64,000 nucleotides of DNA from Marinicrinis sediminis. Its GTDB lineage: Bacteria > Bacillota > Bacilli > Paenibacillales > KCTC-33676. Of this stretch, positions 16,478 through 25,058 are shown piece by piece. Within the stretch, counting starts at the first letter, position 1, and each line of letters opens with the position of its first letter. The notes beneath the pieces are model-generated. The model did no database searches. It had not been told where the DNA came from and saw nothing but the letters and a program-made list of their open reading frames with translations. Made by a program: the position numbers and the translations under genes. The stretch covers positions 1 through 64,000 of the forward strand of contig NZ_JBHUMM010000002.1 in the NCBI RefSeq assembly GCF_042685085.1. The letters run 5' to 3'.

Positions 16478-17482
16478 TTAGTCTGCAAGCTCGTAATCTG
16501 CCGCCACGCGGAATCCGCAATTGCTGGTTGAGCTGTCAGGGGTATTGGAACTTCTCGCCGCCACCCGATACCGATTGCAGTACGATCGGTGACAGAGAAA
16601 GGAACCGCCGCGCATGGATCGTCTTCCTGAAGGCTGATCCGCGAAGGGATTCTCGCCTGCCGTGTCGGTATGATAACGCGGGGTAAACCAGTCCGCACAC
16701 CATTCCCATACATTTCCAGCCATGTTGTACAGCCCGTATCCGTTCGGCTCGTACGCATCGACTGGTGCCGTTCCGACATATCCGTCACTGGCATGATTGA
16801 CCGTCGGGAACTTTCCTTGCCAGATATTGCAGCGATGGTGCTTGTCCGGCTTCAGCAGATCCCCCCAGGGGTAAGTCTTCTGCTCCAGTCCCCCACGGGC
16901 CGCATACTCCCATTCGGCTTCAGTCGGCAATCGTGTACCCGACCATGCACAGAAGGCGGCTGCATCGTTCCACGAAATATGAACAACGGGATGATCCATC
17001 CGATCTTGAATGGTGGAGCCTGCTCCTTCCGGCTGGTGCCAGCATGCGCCTGTTACATTCAGCCACCACGGCACATCCTGTGGAACTTGCTCGACAGCAG
17101 CCTTTACTTCATCAGACGCCAGCAGATGAAATACGAATGACCAGCCAAACTGCTCGGCTTCAGTCACATAGCCTGTCTCCTCGACAAAAGCTTGAAATTG
17201 CTTATTGGTGACGGCATGAGGAAAAATGGAAAACCCCTTTAACCTTACGGTTCTGATTGGGCCTTCTCCGTCCGCAGGAAAACCGTCCCTGCTCTCGGTA
17301 CCCATTTTAAAGGTACCGCCTTCCAGTTGCACCAGCTGTTGCTTGATCTGTTCGGCTGCCGATGAAGAAGCCGTCGAGCCAGCCTGTGCCGAACCATTCG
17401 ACAAGGAAACAGATTGCGGCTTGGTCTCGCCCCTGCTCGCCGCGCAACAGGCTTTCGGCTTGGATGCTCGCTGCTCTGTCAT
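16478..17482 (-). CDS. Formylglycine-generating enzyme (SUMF1/FGE family)
   Basis: The 334-aa product has the FGE-sulfatase fold: EGGTFKMGTESRDGFPADGE (about 54-73), HISWNDAAAFCAW, RLPTEAEWEYAARGG, the NVWEWCADWF core and GGSFLCHRSYCNRYRVAARS with the copper-binding Cys pair (C297, C302) known from human and bacterial FGE. NTPDSS after it fits a true FGE and not one of the related EgtB-type enzymes. It oxidises the sulfatase active-site Cys to formylglycine with O2. The first 50 residues are Cys/Ser-rich and non-conserved (ACCAASRG). Convergent with its likely client sulfatase. Confidence 0.93.
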   Translation of the reverse strand: MTEQRASKPKACCAASRGETKPQSVSLSNGSAQAGSTASSSAAEQIKQQLVQLEGGTFKMGTESRDGFPADGEGPIRTVRLKGFSIFPHAVTNKQFQAFVEETGYVTEAEQFGWSFVFHLLASDEVKAAVEQVPQDVPWWLNVTGACWHQPEGAGSTIQDRMDHPVVHISWNDAAAFCAWSGTRLPTEAEWEYAARGGLEQKTYPWGDLLKPDKHHRCNIWQGKFPTVNHASDGYVGTAPVDAYEPNGYGLYNMAGNVWEWCADWFTPRYHTDTAGENPFADQPSGRRSMRGGSFLCHRSYCNRYRVAARSSNTPDSSTSNCGFRVAADYELAD

Positions 17483-17551
17483 GATGGGTCCCCTTTCTAG
17501 TTGAAATTGGATGTCATGCTGTCCCTGCGATCTCTGGTATCCCTGACTGGC

Positions 17552-18091
17552 CTAGCCATACACCGTCACGCCGACCAGACCGGACATCACAATGACATAA
17601 ACCGGGTGAATACGATAACGAAGCAGCGCCAGCAAGGAGAGCCCGAAAATCAAGATCAGGCTGAACGTATGCCAGGAGATGGAGGAAACCAGTCCGTTAT
17701 TCACCGCAAACAAAATCGCAGCATAGACGATTAGGCCAGTAATGATGGAGCGCAGTCCGTAGAACGCGGATTTAACCATCATGCTTTTCTGAATTTTATA
17801 GAAAATGGCGCCGATTGCCAAAATGATCATTAGGGAAGGCAAGATCATGCCAAGTGCAGACAGCACCGCCCCTGTCAGTCCCATCTGATTATATCCGATA
17901 AATATGGCGGTATTCGTGGCGATTGGACCCGGAGACATACCCGCTACCGCGATCACATCCGTAAATTCCTGGGCTGTCATCCATCCGTGATTATGGACGA
18001 TCTCTTCCTGGATGAGCGGGATCATCGCATACCCGCCTCCGAACGAAACAAAACCGATCATGAAAAAGGTTATAAACAAATCCCACAGCAT
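17552..18091 (-). CDS. Chromate transporter-family half-subunit
   Basis: The 179-aa membrane protein is a single CHR domain: FVSFGGGYAMIPLIQEEIV near the N-terminus, the MSPGPIATNTA motif (about 51-61), and five to six hydrophobic segments. CHR proteins export chromate; short-chain members work as pairs from adjacent genes. It lies 18 bp after its partner and 69 bp before the FGE gene on the same strand. In a sulfatase neighbourhood sulfate, a chromate analogue, is a possible substrate; that is an inference. Confidence 0.85.
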   Translation of the reverse strand: MLWDLFITFFMIGFVSFGGGYAMIPLIQEEIVHNHGWMTAQEFTDVIAVAGMSPGPIATNTAIFIGYNQMGLTGAVLSALGMILPSLMIILAIGAIFYKIQKSMMVKSAFYGLRSIITGLIVYAAILFAVNNGLVSSISWHTFSLILIFGLSLLALLRYRIHPVYVIVMSGLVGVTVYG

Positions 18092-18109
18092 TTCTCTCCA
18101 CCCCCTCGC

Positions 18110-18754
18110 TTAAATTCCGTCCCCGATGTAATAGTCTGAATACTTGAAAGGAGCGTTGTCCTCCTGCTCCAGATCAACCTTCATCCCGAGCTTCTGCTTC
18201 AGCGCGATAATGCCAATACCGGTCAAGCCTCCTCCGATAATAAGCAATACAGGATGAATATGAACAAAATACATGATCCCAACGGTCAATCCGATCAACG
18301 CAACCGTGGTTTTATCGACAGCTGCCGTTTTCCCGATCTTGATGGCAGCATAAGTGATAAGTGCAACAATGGTCGCGCGTATGGCAACAAAGGCAGCTTC
18401 TACTTTCGGGTGATCCTGCACCTGTAAAAAGAACAGGCTCAGCAACACGACGATAAAAAAGGTTGGCAGCATGACCCCGATCATGGCTGCGATCGCCCCG
18501 GATACCCCTGCCAGCCGATAACCGATAAACGTGGCGGAATTGATGGCGATTGCACCCGGAACCGATTCGGCCACAGCAAATATGTCTGTAATATCCTTGG
18601 TTTTCACCCATCCCCGTCTTTCTACTACTTCCTTCTCAATGAGCGGAATCATCGCATACCCGCCGCCGAAAGTGACAGGACCAATTTTCAGAAAGGTCAT
18701 GAAGATCTGTGACAGCAGTGTCAATTTGCCTGGATTCGAGTTCATTCTGATCAC
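18110..18754 (-). CDS. Chromate transporter-family half-subunit (partner of the next gene)
   Basis: The 214-aa protein is the other CHR half: FLKIGPVTFGGGYAMIPLIE, then ESVPGAIAINSATFIGY, with about six membrane segments, and a hydrophilic tail (LEQEDNAPFKYSDYYIGDGI). Together with the following gene it would form the heterodimeric short-chain pump. The start may be ATG 18745 (MNSNPG) instead of 18754; neither has a strong ribosome site. About 180 bp of AT-rich DNA separate it from the anSME gene upstream, enough for its own promoter. Confidence 0.83.
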   Translation of the reverse strand: MIRMNSNPGKLTLLSQIFMTFLKIGPVTFGGGYAMIPLIEKEVVERRGWVKTKDITDIFAVAESVPGAIAINSATFIGYRLAGVSGAIAAMIGVMLPTFFIVVLLSLFFLQVQDHPKVEAAFVAIRATIVALITYAAIKIGKTAAVDKTTVALIGLTVGIMYFVHIHPVLLIIGGGLTGIGIIALKQKLGMKVDLEQEDNAPFKYSDYYIGDGI

Positions 18755-18935
18755 ATCGTTTCTGTGCTAGTTTCCTTTATTATACGTTACTTTCATTCAA
18801 AATGAAATAATCTTATTGGATTTTGTGAAATTTTTTTTGATTTATTTGATTTCAAGTCATATCTTGCAAGTCTTAATCTCAAAATAAATAAAAGTGACGA
18901 AGCCGATCGACTTACTTGGTTTTTGGATGGGTTTG

Positions 18936-20174
18936 CTACGATTGTCCACAGCATTTCTTGTACTTCAAACCGCTTCCACAGAAACAGGCTTCGTTGCGGC
19001 TTGGCAGCGCATGGCCCGCCTTTTGCCACTGTTGCTTCCAGTCAGTGCGAATCCGCGTTGCGACAACTTCCAACGGGGCCTGGCTATGGGCGTAGAGCTG
19101 ACGGTAACTCGCACAAAAATAGTCTGGAACCTGTGGTTTTTCCGCCATCCAGTTCCGATTTCTCGGACATCCGCCATGGCATTGGGACAGGTACTCACAG
19201 TTCATACAGGCATCAGGAAGCCTGGATTTCAAAGAGAGGAACTCTGCATATGGTGTGCTGTCCAGCAACGCAGTCAATGCATCGGTCTTCAGGTTGCCCA
19301 GCCTGTTCCCCTCATCCATGAAAAAATCACAGGGAAATACATCTCCATTGCTCTCAATGACCAGAGACAACGGACAACGGGCGCGATGTGTACAAAGCTC
19401 CGCAGGATGATTCAGCGTCTGGGACAACAGGTTGTCAAATTGTCGGACAGAACGCTGCGGCCTTCCATTTTGAAGCCATCGATCAAAAGTGCGACACAGA
19501 AAATCGCCATACTGCTGTGGACTGATCAGATAATCTCCGGCTTTCTCTGTTTCCTGTGCCTTGAAATTCATGGCCGGGATGAACTGCACATAATCAAGCC
19601 CTTCCCTTTCATAAAAATCCATCAGTTCATCAGCCTTGTCCACATTGTCTTCATGAATAACCGTCAGGACATTGAAATCCACCTGATGCCTGCGCAGCAC
19701 TTCCAACCCTTTCATCACAGCGTCATAGCTGCCAGCACCCGAACCAAACGGACGGCGTTTGTTGTGGATCATCCGACTTCCATCCAGACTTACACCGACC
19801 AGAAAGCGATAGTGCTTGAAAAATTGCGCCCATTCATCGGTGATCAGGGTACCGTTCGTTTGGATCGCATTATTAAGGGTTGTATGCGGCGGCGCATAGG
19901 TCATCTGCAAATCCACCACTCGCTTGAAGAAATCTAGCCCGGCCAGCATCGGTTCACCGCCCTGCCACGCAAAAGAAGCCACTCCTGATGTGAGCGGCAT
20001 ATATTGCTGCATAAATGATTCCAGTATAGATTCCTGTATTCGTACCTTTTCCATATCCAATCCGTTACAGCCATCAAAATAACAATAGTCACAGGCTAAA
20101 TTGCAAGAATTGGAGACCGTTTTCCACATGACACTCAGACCCGGATAGCGAGTCCCCTTCCTTTCATTGTTCAT
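18936..20174 (-). CDS. Anaerobic sulfatase-maturating enzyme (radical SAM/SPASM) with SEC-C tail
   Basis: The 412-aa protein carries the radical-SAM cluster motif CNLACDYC (C24, C28, C31), then FAWQGGEPMLAG, and SPASM-domain Cys groups: CTHRARCPLS, GDVFPCDFFMDEGNRLGN and CMNCEYLSQCHGGCPRNR. This pattern matches anSME enzymes, which turn the sulfatase Cys or Ser into formylglycine without oxygen. A SEC-C motif (CFCGSGLKYKKCCG) is fused at the very C-terminus, as in some Firmicute members. It lies downstream of an AraC regulator. With the FGE gene it gives the locus two maturation routes for one visible sulfatase. Confidence 0.9.
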   Translation of the reverse strand: MNNERKGTRYPGLSVMWKTVSNSCNLACDYCYFDGCNGLDMEKVRIQESILESFMQQYMPLTSGVASFAWQGGEPMLAGLDFFKRVVDLQMTYAPPHTTLNNAIQTNGTLITDEWAQFFKHYRFLVGVSLDGSRMIHNKRRPFGSGAGSYDAVMKGLEVLRRHQVDFNVLTVIHEDNVDKADELMDFYEREGLDYVQFIPAMNFKAQETEKAGDYLISPQQYGDFLCRTFDRWLQNGRPQRSVRQFDNLLSQTLNHPAELCTHRARCPLSLVIESNGDVFPCDFFMDEGNRLGNLKTDALTALLDSTPYAEFLSLKSRLPDACMNCEYLSQCHGGCPRNRNWMAEKPQVPDYFCASYRQLYAHSQAPLEVVATRIRTDWKQQWQKAGHALPSRNEACFCGSGLKYKKCCGQS

Positions 20175-20260
20175 GGCTTGTCATCCCCTCTCATTTCTTT
20201 CAAGGTAGATGATTTTTACGATTCTGCATGTGAGGAAGGTCACGCTACAAATCAAGGTGT

Positions 20261-21118
20261 TTATTCCGGTTGTTTCCGATAAGCTTGCGGAGTTTGGCCG
20301 GACAGGCTTTTGAATACACGGCTGAAATGGGCGGGATGCTTGAAGCCCACTTCATAGCTGATTTGCGTAATGCTCAACTCGGGGTTCAGATGCAGCAATA
20401 TCTTCGCCTGATTCACACGGCGCTGATACAGGTATTCGAAGATGGTGAGGCTGGTCGTTTCCTTGAATCGCTTGGACAGGTAATATTTGTTGACATGCAA
20501 AGCCTGCGCCAGATCATCGAGATGAATATCTTCCCGGTACATCTCTTCCACATAGGAAATGATCGCCTGTACCTGCTTGAGCCCAACCGAGGAATATCGG
20601 CTTTCATCGCCCTGCTCATGACCGTCGCTGAAGCGGTAGATCAGCGTGAGCAGCTCAAAAAACGCCAGATGAAATCGCTGACGTGATACCGCATCTTGCT
20701 GGCTGTTGCATGCATTCATTTTTTCGAGCAAGGGGAGTAATTCGCTCTGCTGCTCTGAGGTTAATCGGAAACGGGCATTCCGATGCTGCTTGAAGGGCAT
20801 CAGCACATCGAGGGAAAAAGGAGCTCGAATCGCGTCTTCCACATAAGTGGAATTAAAATGGATGACAGAACGGACATACGGCTGATCCGGGTCAATGTTC
20901 GCACAATGAAGCGTCAGGCCATGCATGATAATCAGGTCGCCTTCCTTTAGTTCGTACAGCTGATCCCCAATTAAATAACTGCACTGCCCCCGGTGGAAAT
21001 AGTAGATTTCATAATTCGGATGGGAATGGAGCTGAGTCGGGTGGGGCTGATCGTCCATATACTTCATAAAAATATTCGTCGTGTCAATGCCAGGTTCCCA
21101 AAGGGTCACGTGTTGCAC
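20261..21118 (-). CDS. AraC-family transcriptional regulator
   Basis: The 285-aa product has an N-terminal cupin (HSHPNYEIYYFHRGQCSYLI, then ELKEGDLIIMHG) and two helix-turn-helix units at the C-terminus (about 185-280) ending with ISYEVGFKHPAHFSRVFK, the AraC signature. It probably senses a sugar or sugar acid and activates genes nearby; the anSME gene follows by 86 bp on the same strand. The start is uncertain: GTG 21118 sits too close to AAAGGA, and ATG at about 21070 (MKYMDD) is an alternative. Confidence 0.88.
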   Translation of the reverse strand: MQHVTLWEPGIDTTNIFMKYMDDQPHPTQLHSHPNYEIYYFHRGQCSYLIGDQLYELKEGDLIIMHGLTLHCANIDPDQPYVRSVIHFNSTYVEDAIRAPFSLDVLMPFKQHRNARFRLTSEQQSELLPLLEKMNACNSQQDAVSRQRFHLAFFELLTLIYRFSDGHEQGDESRYSSVGLKQVQAIISYVEEMYREDIHLDDLAQALHVNKYYLSKRFKETTSLTIFEYLYQRRVNQAKILLHLNPELSITQISYEVGFKHPAHFSRVFKSLSGQTPQAYRKQPE

Positions 21119-21163
21119 CGTCCTTTACACTCAGTCGTTGCAACTGTATTCCCTGCACAGCCT

Positions 21164-21841
21164 TTATTCTCCTGCATGCTCCGGATATTTGCCTCCCTGC
21201 ATCCAGGCAATCACCAGCAGGGACAGGAGAATCGACACCAACGTCCACGACCAGGCCAGTGTCATCTGTCCTGTCTCAGCCGCCGAATAGATGGCAAGCG
21301 GAATCGTCTGTGTTTTGCCAGGGATGTTGCCGGCGACCATCCAGGTTGCCCCGAACTCTCCGAGCCCCCGTGCCAGTCCCAGCAAATATGCGGTACGACA
21401 AGCCTTCCCCATCATCGGCAGCATGATATACCGCAAACATTGCCACTCGCTCGCGCCCATGGATCTGGCTGCTTCTTTCACATCCGTGCTGACAGCGGAG
21501 AAGCCAATCTTCAAGGTCTGGTAGACAAGTGGAAAAGCCGTTACAATCGCCGCGATGACCGCCGCCCACCAGGTAAAAACAAGTGTACCGCCGAACAGCG
21601 ATTGCAGCAGATGACCTGCAGGCCCTTGCGTTCCGATCCCGTACAGCAGCAGGAGACCGATCACGGAGGGCGGCAGCACCAGCGGCAGCATGAACAGCGT
21701 TTCCCTGATCATCACTGCTCGCCTCGATCTCACCTGCGGACGATCCTGACGCCAGGCGGCATACAGGCCGAATATAAACACGAGCACACTGGCCACACCC
21801 ACCACTTTTACGGAAATGAATAAGGGAGACAATCCGCTCAT
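21164..21841 (-). CDS. modB: Molybdate ABC transporter permease
   Basis: The 225-aa integral membrane protein has about five membrane spans, the LPLVLPPSVIGLLLLYGIG segment and the EAARSMGASEWQCLR loop (EAA motif for ATPase contact) followed by RGLGEFGATWMVAGNIPGKT, a hallmark of ModB. It forms the membrane channel of the molybdate importer. Its start overlaps modA by 4 nt. No ModC ATPase gene is in the window, as in B. subtilis where modAB also stand without modC; the ATPase must come from elsewhere. Confidence 0.92.
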   Translation of the reverse strand: MSGLSPLFISVKVVGVASVLVFIFGLYAAWRQDRPQVRSRRAVMIRETLFMLPLVLPPSVIGLLLLYGIGTQGPAGHLLQSLFGGTLVFTWWAAVIAAIVTAFPLVYQTLKIGFSAVSTDVKEAARSMGASEWQCLRYIMLPMMGKACRTAYLLGLARGLGEFGATWMVAGNIPGKTQTIPLAIYSAAETGQMTLAWSWTLVSILLSLLVIAWMQGGKYPEHAGE

Positions 21842-22713
21842 CCTTCCTCACCCCCGTCTAACCTCGCTTGCCCTGATAAACGGTTCGCATCTGTACCTGT
21901 GTCCACGGCGTTAAAGCCATACCTGCGAAAATGCTGTTGCCCCGCTTCGCTGGTCAAATACATCAAAAAACGAATGGCCTCACGCGGATGACGACTGTCC
22001 CGAGTCACGGCACCGGCATAATGGATAGACGCATACAACGACGGTGAGAGGTGACATACCACCCGAACATGTTCAGAGCGCATGGCATCAGTCGCATAAA
22101 CGATGGCGGCATCTACCTGTTCGGTTTCTGCATAGGTCAGCGCCTGGTGGACACTTTTTGTCCAAACTGCTTGGGGTGCAAGCTTCTCCCATACCGCTTT
22201 TAACGGTTCGCTTTGCCGAATATAATCCCTTGCCGGAACGCCTGGCTGTCCAACGGCAATTGTATCCAGATTAATGTGCAGCAAATCCGGCCAATCCATC
22301 TGTTGCACGGGGGATGCCTTTGGTACGACAACGACCAGTGAATTGGCGATAAACAGACGGTGCGAAGACTCATCAAGTTCACCATGGGCCATCAGCTCAT
22401 CCACTTGATAACGCGAGGCAGAGAGCAGCAGATCAACCGGAGCGCCATGCCGAATTTGCTCGGCTAACCCTCCCGAACCGCCAAATTGGAAGTGAAGCTT
22501 CACACCCGGATGCTTTTCTTCATAGGCCTGCCCCGCTTCTGTCAGGACTCCAGCCAGACTGGATGCAGCCGAAATGGTCAGCTCCACAGAGGAAGAGGAG
22601 CGGGATGCACCTGCCTGCAACAGCCAGCCGATTGCCATGACCGCCACAACCACAACGCAGACCGTCAGCCCTCTACCAACTGGAAACTTCTGTACATCAC
22701 GCAGTCGGCTCAT
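21838..22713 (-). CDS. modA: Molybdate-binding protein, membrane-anchored
   Basis: ATG 22713 is chosen because GGGGAG precedes it; an upstream frame extension overlaps the moeB end. The 291-aa product opens with an N-terminal hydrophobic anchor (LTVCVVVVAVMAIGWLL) without a lipobox Cys, so it is either anchored or cleaved after ASR. The mature part follows ModA: ELTISAASSLAGVL oxyanion-binding loop, GGSGGLAEQI, GAPVDLLLSAS, VPARDYIRQS and AIVYATDA. It captures molybdate outside the cell for ModB. It lies 46 bp after moeB and in the same transcript. Confidence 0.92.
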   Translation of the reverse strand: MSRLRDVQKFPVGRGLTVCVVVVAVMAIGWLLQAGASRSSSSVELTISAASSLAGVLTEAGQAYEEKHPGVKLHFQFGGSGGLAEQIRHGAPVDLLLSASRYQVDELMAHGELDESSHRLFIANSLVVVVPKASPVQQMDWPDLLHINLDTIAVGQPGVPARDYIRQSEPLKAVWEKLAPQAVWTKSVHQALTYAETEQVDAAIVYATDAMRSEHVRVVCHLSPSLYASIHYAGAVTRDSRHPREAIRFLMYLTSEAGQQHFRRYGFNAVDTGTDANRLSGQARLDGGEEG

Positions 22714-22759
22714 CTCCAACTCCCCTTTCGAATTTATTTTTGATTCGCAACGTTCAGCC

Positions 22760-24292
22760 TTACCCGGTGCTTTCACTTCGCCCGGCATGCTGCCCCACAT
22801 ACCTCAGATACAACTGTCTGGCCTCTTCCAAATCTGATAGTCCATCCATAAATACTCGGCCATCGAAAAAAAACGTGAGTTGGACCGTCATGCTACCGGG
22901 CCTGAAGCGCAACCGATAACGGTTCAGCTCAATTACTCCCTTGGATGCAAGCTGTTCTGCCAGCTCCTGCAAATTCAGGGTCAACGGACGTAATGAAGTG
23001 ATCTGCACCTTTCCTTGCTTGCATAGCAGCCTGACATCCAACTCCGGGACAGCCAATCCTCCCCGATGTATCAGTTCCGCCTCCATCTCCACCTTCTCGT
23101 GATCGCGCTGCGCACATTTGCACACCATCCGCTGCTCCTTCCCGTCCTGACGCAAATCAATGCGATAGCGAAAATCCTCCCACATGGAAAAATAATGCGC
23201 ATAAGGCGTAACAGCATCCGTCGCCCCCGTCAGCAGCTTGATCGCCTCCATCGCCTGATACGAAGAAGTTACGGCTACGGCAGGACTCAGCACACCCTGT
23301 GTCCTGCAAGCATGAGATTCCCAGCCATGAGAGGCAAACAGACAGCGAAAGCAGATCGTCCGGGAAGGTTGAAACACTGCATACATGCCTTCATCTCTGA
23401 CCACTCCCCCATAAATCCACGGAATGTCCAGCTTCAAGCTGACATCATTTAGCAGCAACCGTGTATCCATTCGATCAGAGCCATCAAGTATCAGGTCTAT
23501 ATCCGCCAGCAGTTCTCTCGCATTCCACGCATGCAATTCCGTAAAGATGGCAGACAACTCCACTTGGCTGTTGATGCAGGAAAGCTTGTCGGCTGCTGCG
23601 ATCACCTTGGGCTTGCACACAGCCGCATCGGCCTCATCATAAAGCAATTGTCGCTGTAAATTGCTCAGCTCTACGGTATCGCCATCAATGAGACGGACAT
23701 AGCCGACTCCGCTGCGAACCAGATGCTGGGCAAGCATGCATCCCAGTGCACCCATGCCTACGATCGCAATTCGGCTCGAGCAGAGCTTCTCCTGACCGTC
23801 CTGTCCGATATTCCTTACTCGCATTTGTCTGTCATACCGCCTGGTGTCTATTTCGCTGTAACCATGTTTCTGATGGTTCCCTTCCTTGCATTGGCTTTGT
23901 TGGCTTTGTTGGCTTTGTTGGCTTTGTTGGCTTTGTTGGTTTTGTTGGTTTTGTTGGTTTTGTTGGTTTTGTTGGTTGACTTTGTTCACTTGCTTGACTT
24001 GATTTGGTTGATTCTGATGGCTCACTTGTTTCTTTTGAAACTTTTTACTCTTTTGACCCACTTGGCTCTCTTGTTTTTCTAGCGTCCCCAGTCTCCCTTC
24101 TCTACTCTGCATCTCCTGCTTTTCCCACATTTCCACCCCACCTTCCCCTTGTCTCGCCTGCAACCTTTGCTTCCCTTTATCCCGCCTATCCCTTTTTTCG
24201 CGAATCGATCGCCTCCGTGTCTGCGACCTGCTGATCTTCTCTGCCAAATTCACAGATTTTGAGAATCTCCGCATTACTGCTCCAGATTTCAA
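22760..24292 (-). CDS. moeB: Molybdopterin-synthase adenylyltransferase (MoeB/ThiF family) with long repeat-bearing N-terminus
   Basis: From about residue 148 the protein is a standard E1-like enzyme: YDRQMRVRNIGQDGQEKL, then IVGMGALGCMLAQHLVRSGV, IDGDTVELSNLQRQLLY, and a zinc CxxC (ICFRCLF) with a second Cys pair (CKC). It adenylates the MoaD C-terminus so it can be sulfurated. Its C-terminal 90 residues resemble those of Bacillus MoeB. The first 145 residues are abnormal: Arg/Lys/Gln-rich low complexity with Gln-Asn-Gln and Gln-Ser-Gln triplets from a 9-bp tandem repeat. The true start is therefore uncertain; translation could begin at an internal Met such as MWEKQ or nearer the E1 core. 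Confidence 0.85.
   Translation of the reverse strand: MKSGAVMRRFSKSVNLAEKISRSQTRRRSIREKRDRRDKGKQRLQARQGEGGVEMWEKQEMQSREGRLGTLEKQESQVGQKSKKFQKKQVSHQNQPNQVKQVNKVNQQNQQNQQNQQNQQSQQSQQSQQSQQSQCKEGNHQKHGYSEIDTRRYDRQMRVRNIGQDGQEKLCSSRIAIVGMGALGCMLAQHLVRSGVGYVRLIDGDTVELSNLQRQLLYDEADAAVCKPKVIAAADKLSCINSQVELSAIFTELHAWNARELLADIDLILDGSDRMDTRLLLNDVSLKLDIPWIYGGVVRDEGMYAVFQPSRTICFRCLFASHGWESHACRTQGVLSPAVAVTSSYQAMEAIKLLTGATDAVTPYAHYFSMWEDFRYRIDLRQDGKEQRMVCKCAQRDHEKVEMEAELIHRGGLAVPELDVRLLCKQGKVQITSLRPLTLNLQELAEQLASKGVIELNRYRLRFRPGSMTVQLTFFFDGRVFMDGLSDLEEARQLYLRYVGQHAGRSESTG
23891..23971. repeat. 9-bp tandem repeat (5 x TTGGCTTTG, 4 x TTGGTTTTG) in the moeB 5' region
   Basis: Nine perfect-length units lie head to tail: five TTGGCTTTG (23891-23935), then four TTGGTTTTG (23936-23971), then a decayed unit TTGGTTGAC. 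On the coding strand they encode QSQ and QNQ. The unit is a multiple of three, so copy-number change would alter length without breaking the frame. Confidence 0.95.
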
Positions 24293-24411
24293 CGTGTCCA
24301 GTTTTAGTATGTGATTTCAGGACTACTCGACTTCAGATTGCCAGGTTCACACTTTTCAAATGGATGAGATCTTGAGAAATCGATCTACACGAACCTGAAC
24401 GTCTTTGGTTA

Positions 24412-24452
24412 TGTTAGTTTTTCTTACATATCAATAAAATGTATGCTACAAT
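24412..24452 (+). promoter_or_regulatory. GlnR/TnrA-type box and promoter of moaB
   Basis: TGTTAGTTTTTCTTACA (24412-24428) fits TGTNA-N7-TNACA exactly. Its right half overlaps a -35 TTACAT (24424-24429), and 17 bp later comes TACAAT (24447-24452), 65 bp before the moaB start. The divergent moeB-modA-modB unit begins about 120 bp on the other side and may share the box. Confidence 0.65.
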
Positions 24453-24517
24453 GACCCTGGAACCGAATAGAGAAGGGTTGCCTTTTGAACCCAAATGGAA
24501 AAGAGGAGGGTATACCT

Positions 24518-25030
24518 ATGTCGATCGAGAAGCATCGCAGCCAAGCACCTCGTTTCACCGACTGTAGCATTTTGACCATTTCCGACAGCCGTACGAAGGA
24601 AGATGACAAGAGCGGCGCCTGGCTCCAGCAGGCTCTTCTTTCAGCCGGGCATCAAATCATTCACTATCGCCTGATCCCCGATGATATCGCACAAATTCGA
24701 TTCGAAATCGATCGTATCGCGTCAGACAGAAAGACGAGAGTGCTGCTGCTCAATGGAGGAACTGGCATTGCACGGCGGGACTGCACCTATGAAGCCGTTA
24801 ACGGGATGTTGGAAAAGCAGATGCCCGGGTTTGGCGAACTGTTTCGCTATTTGAGCTTTACCGAAGAAATCGGAAGCGCCGCGATTTTGTCCAGAGCCAC
24901 TGCCGGTATCTATCAACAGATGGCCATATTCTCCATGCCCGGCTCCACGAAAGCTGTTCAGCTCGCGATGACAAGACTGATTTTGCCTGAAATTGGACAC
25001 CTTATTGGCGAACTGGATAAAGAGGGCTAA
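24518..25030 (+). CDS. moaB: Molybdenum cofactor protein MoaB/MogA family
   Basis: ATG 24518 follows GAGGAGGG. The 170-aa protein has the MoCF-type fold: SILTISDSRTKEDDKSGAW, then LLLNGGTGIARRDCTYEAV (the GGTG-x8-T motif that binds molybdopterin) and FRYLSFTEEIGSAAILSRA. It should adenylate molybdopterin before molybdenum insertion by MoeA. The usual Asp after GGTG(x2) in the RD pair is present. It lies alone on the plus strand between the moeB unit and the convergent moaE-moeA operon. Confidence 0.9.
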   Translation: MSIEKHRSQAPRFTDCSILTISDSRTKEDDKSGAWLQQALLSAGHQIIHYRLIPDDIAQIRFEIDRIASDRKTRVLLLNGGTGIARRDCTYEAVNGMLEKQMPGFGELFRYLSFTEEIGSAAILSRATAGIYQQMAIFSMPGSTKAVQLAMTRLILPEIGHLIGELDKEG

Positions 25031-25058
25031 ATCCTTCACAATGTCCAGGCCTTGGCGT

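Noticed and set aside
18894..19937. Plus-strand open frame of 347 codons
   Set aside because: Antisense to the radical-SAM anSME gene, which has full cluster motifs.
23891..23980. CRISPR-like array
   Set aside because: Units are only 9 bp, directly abutting and without spacers; it is a coding microsatellite.
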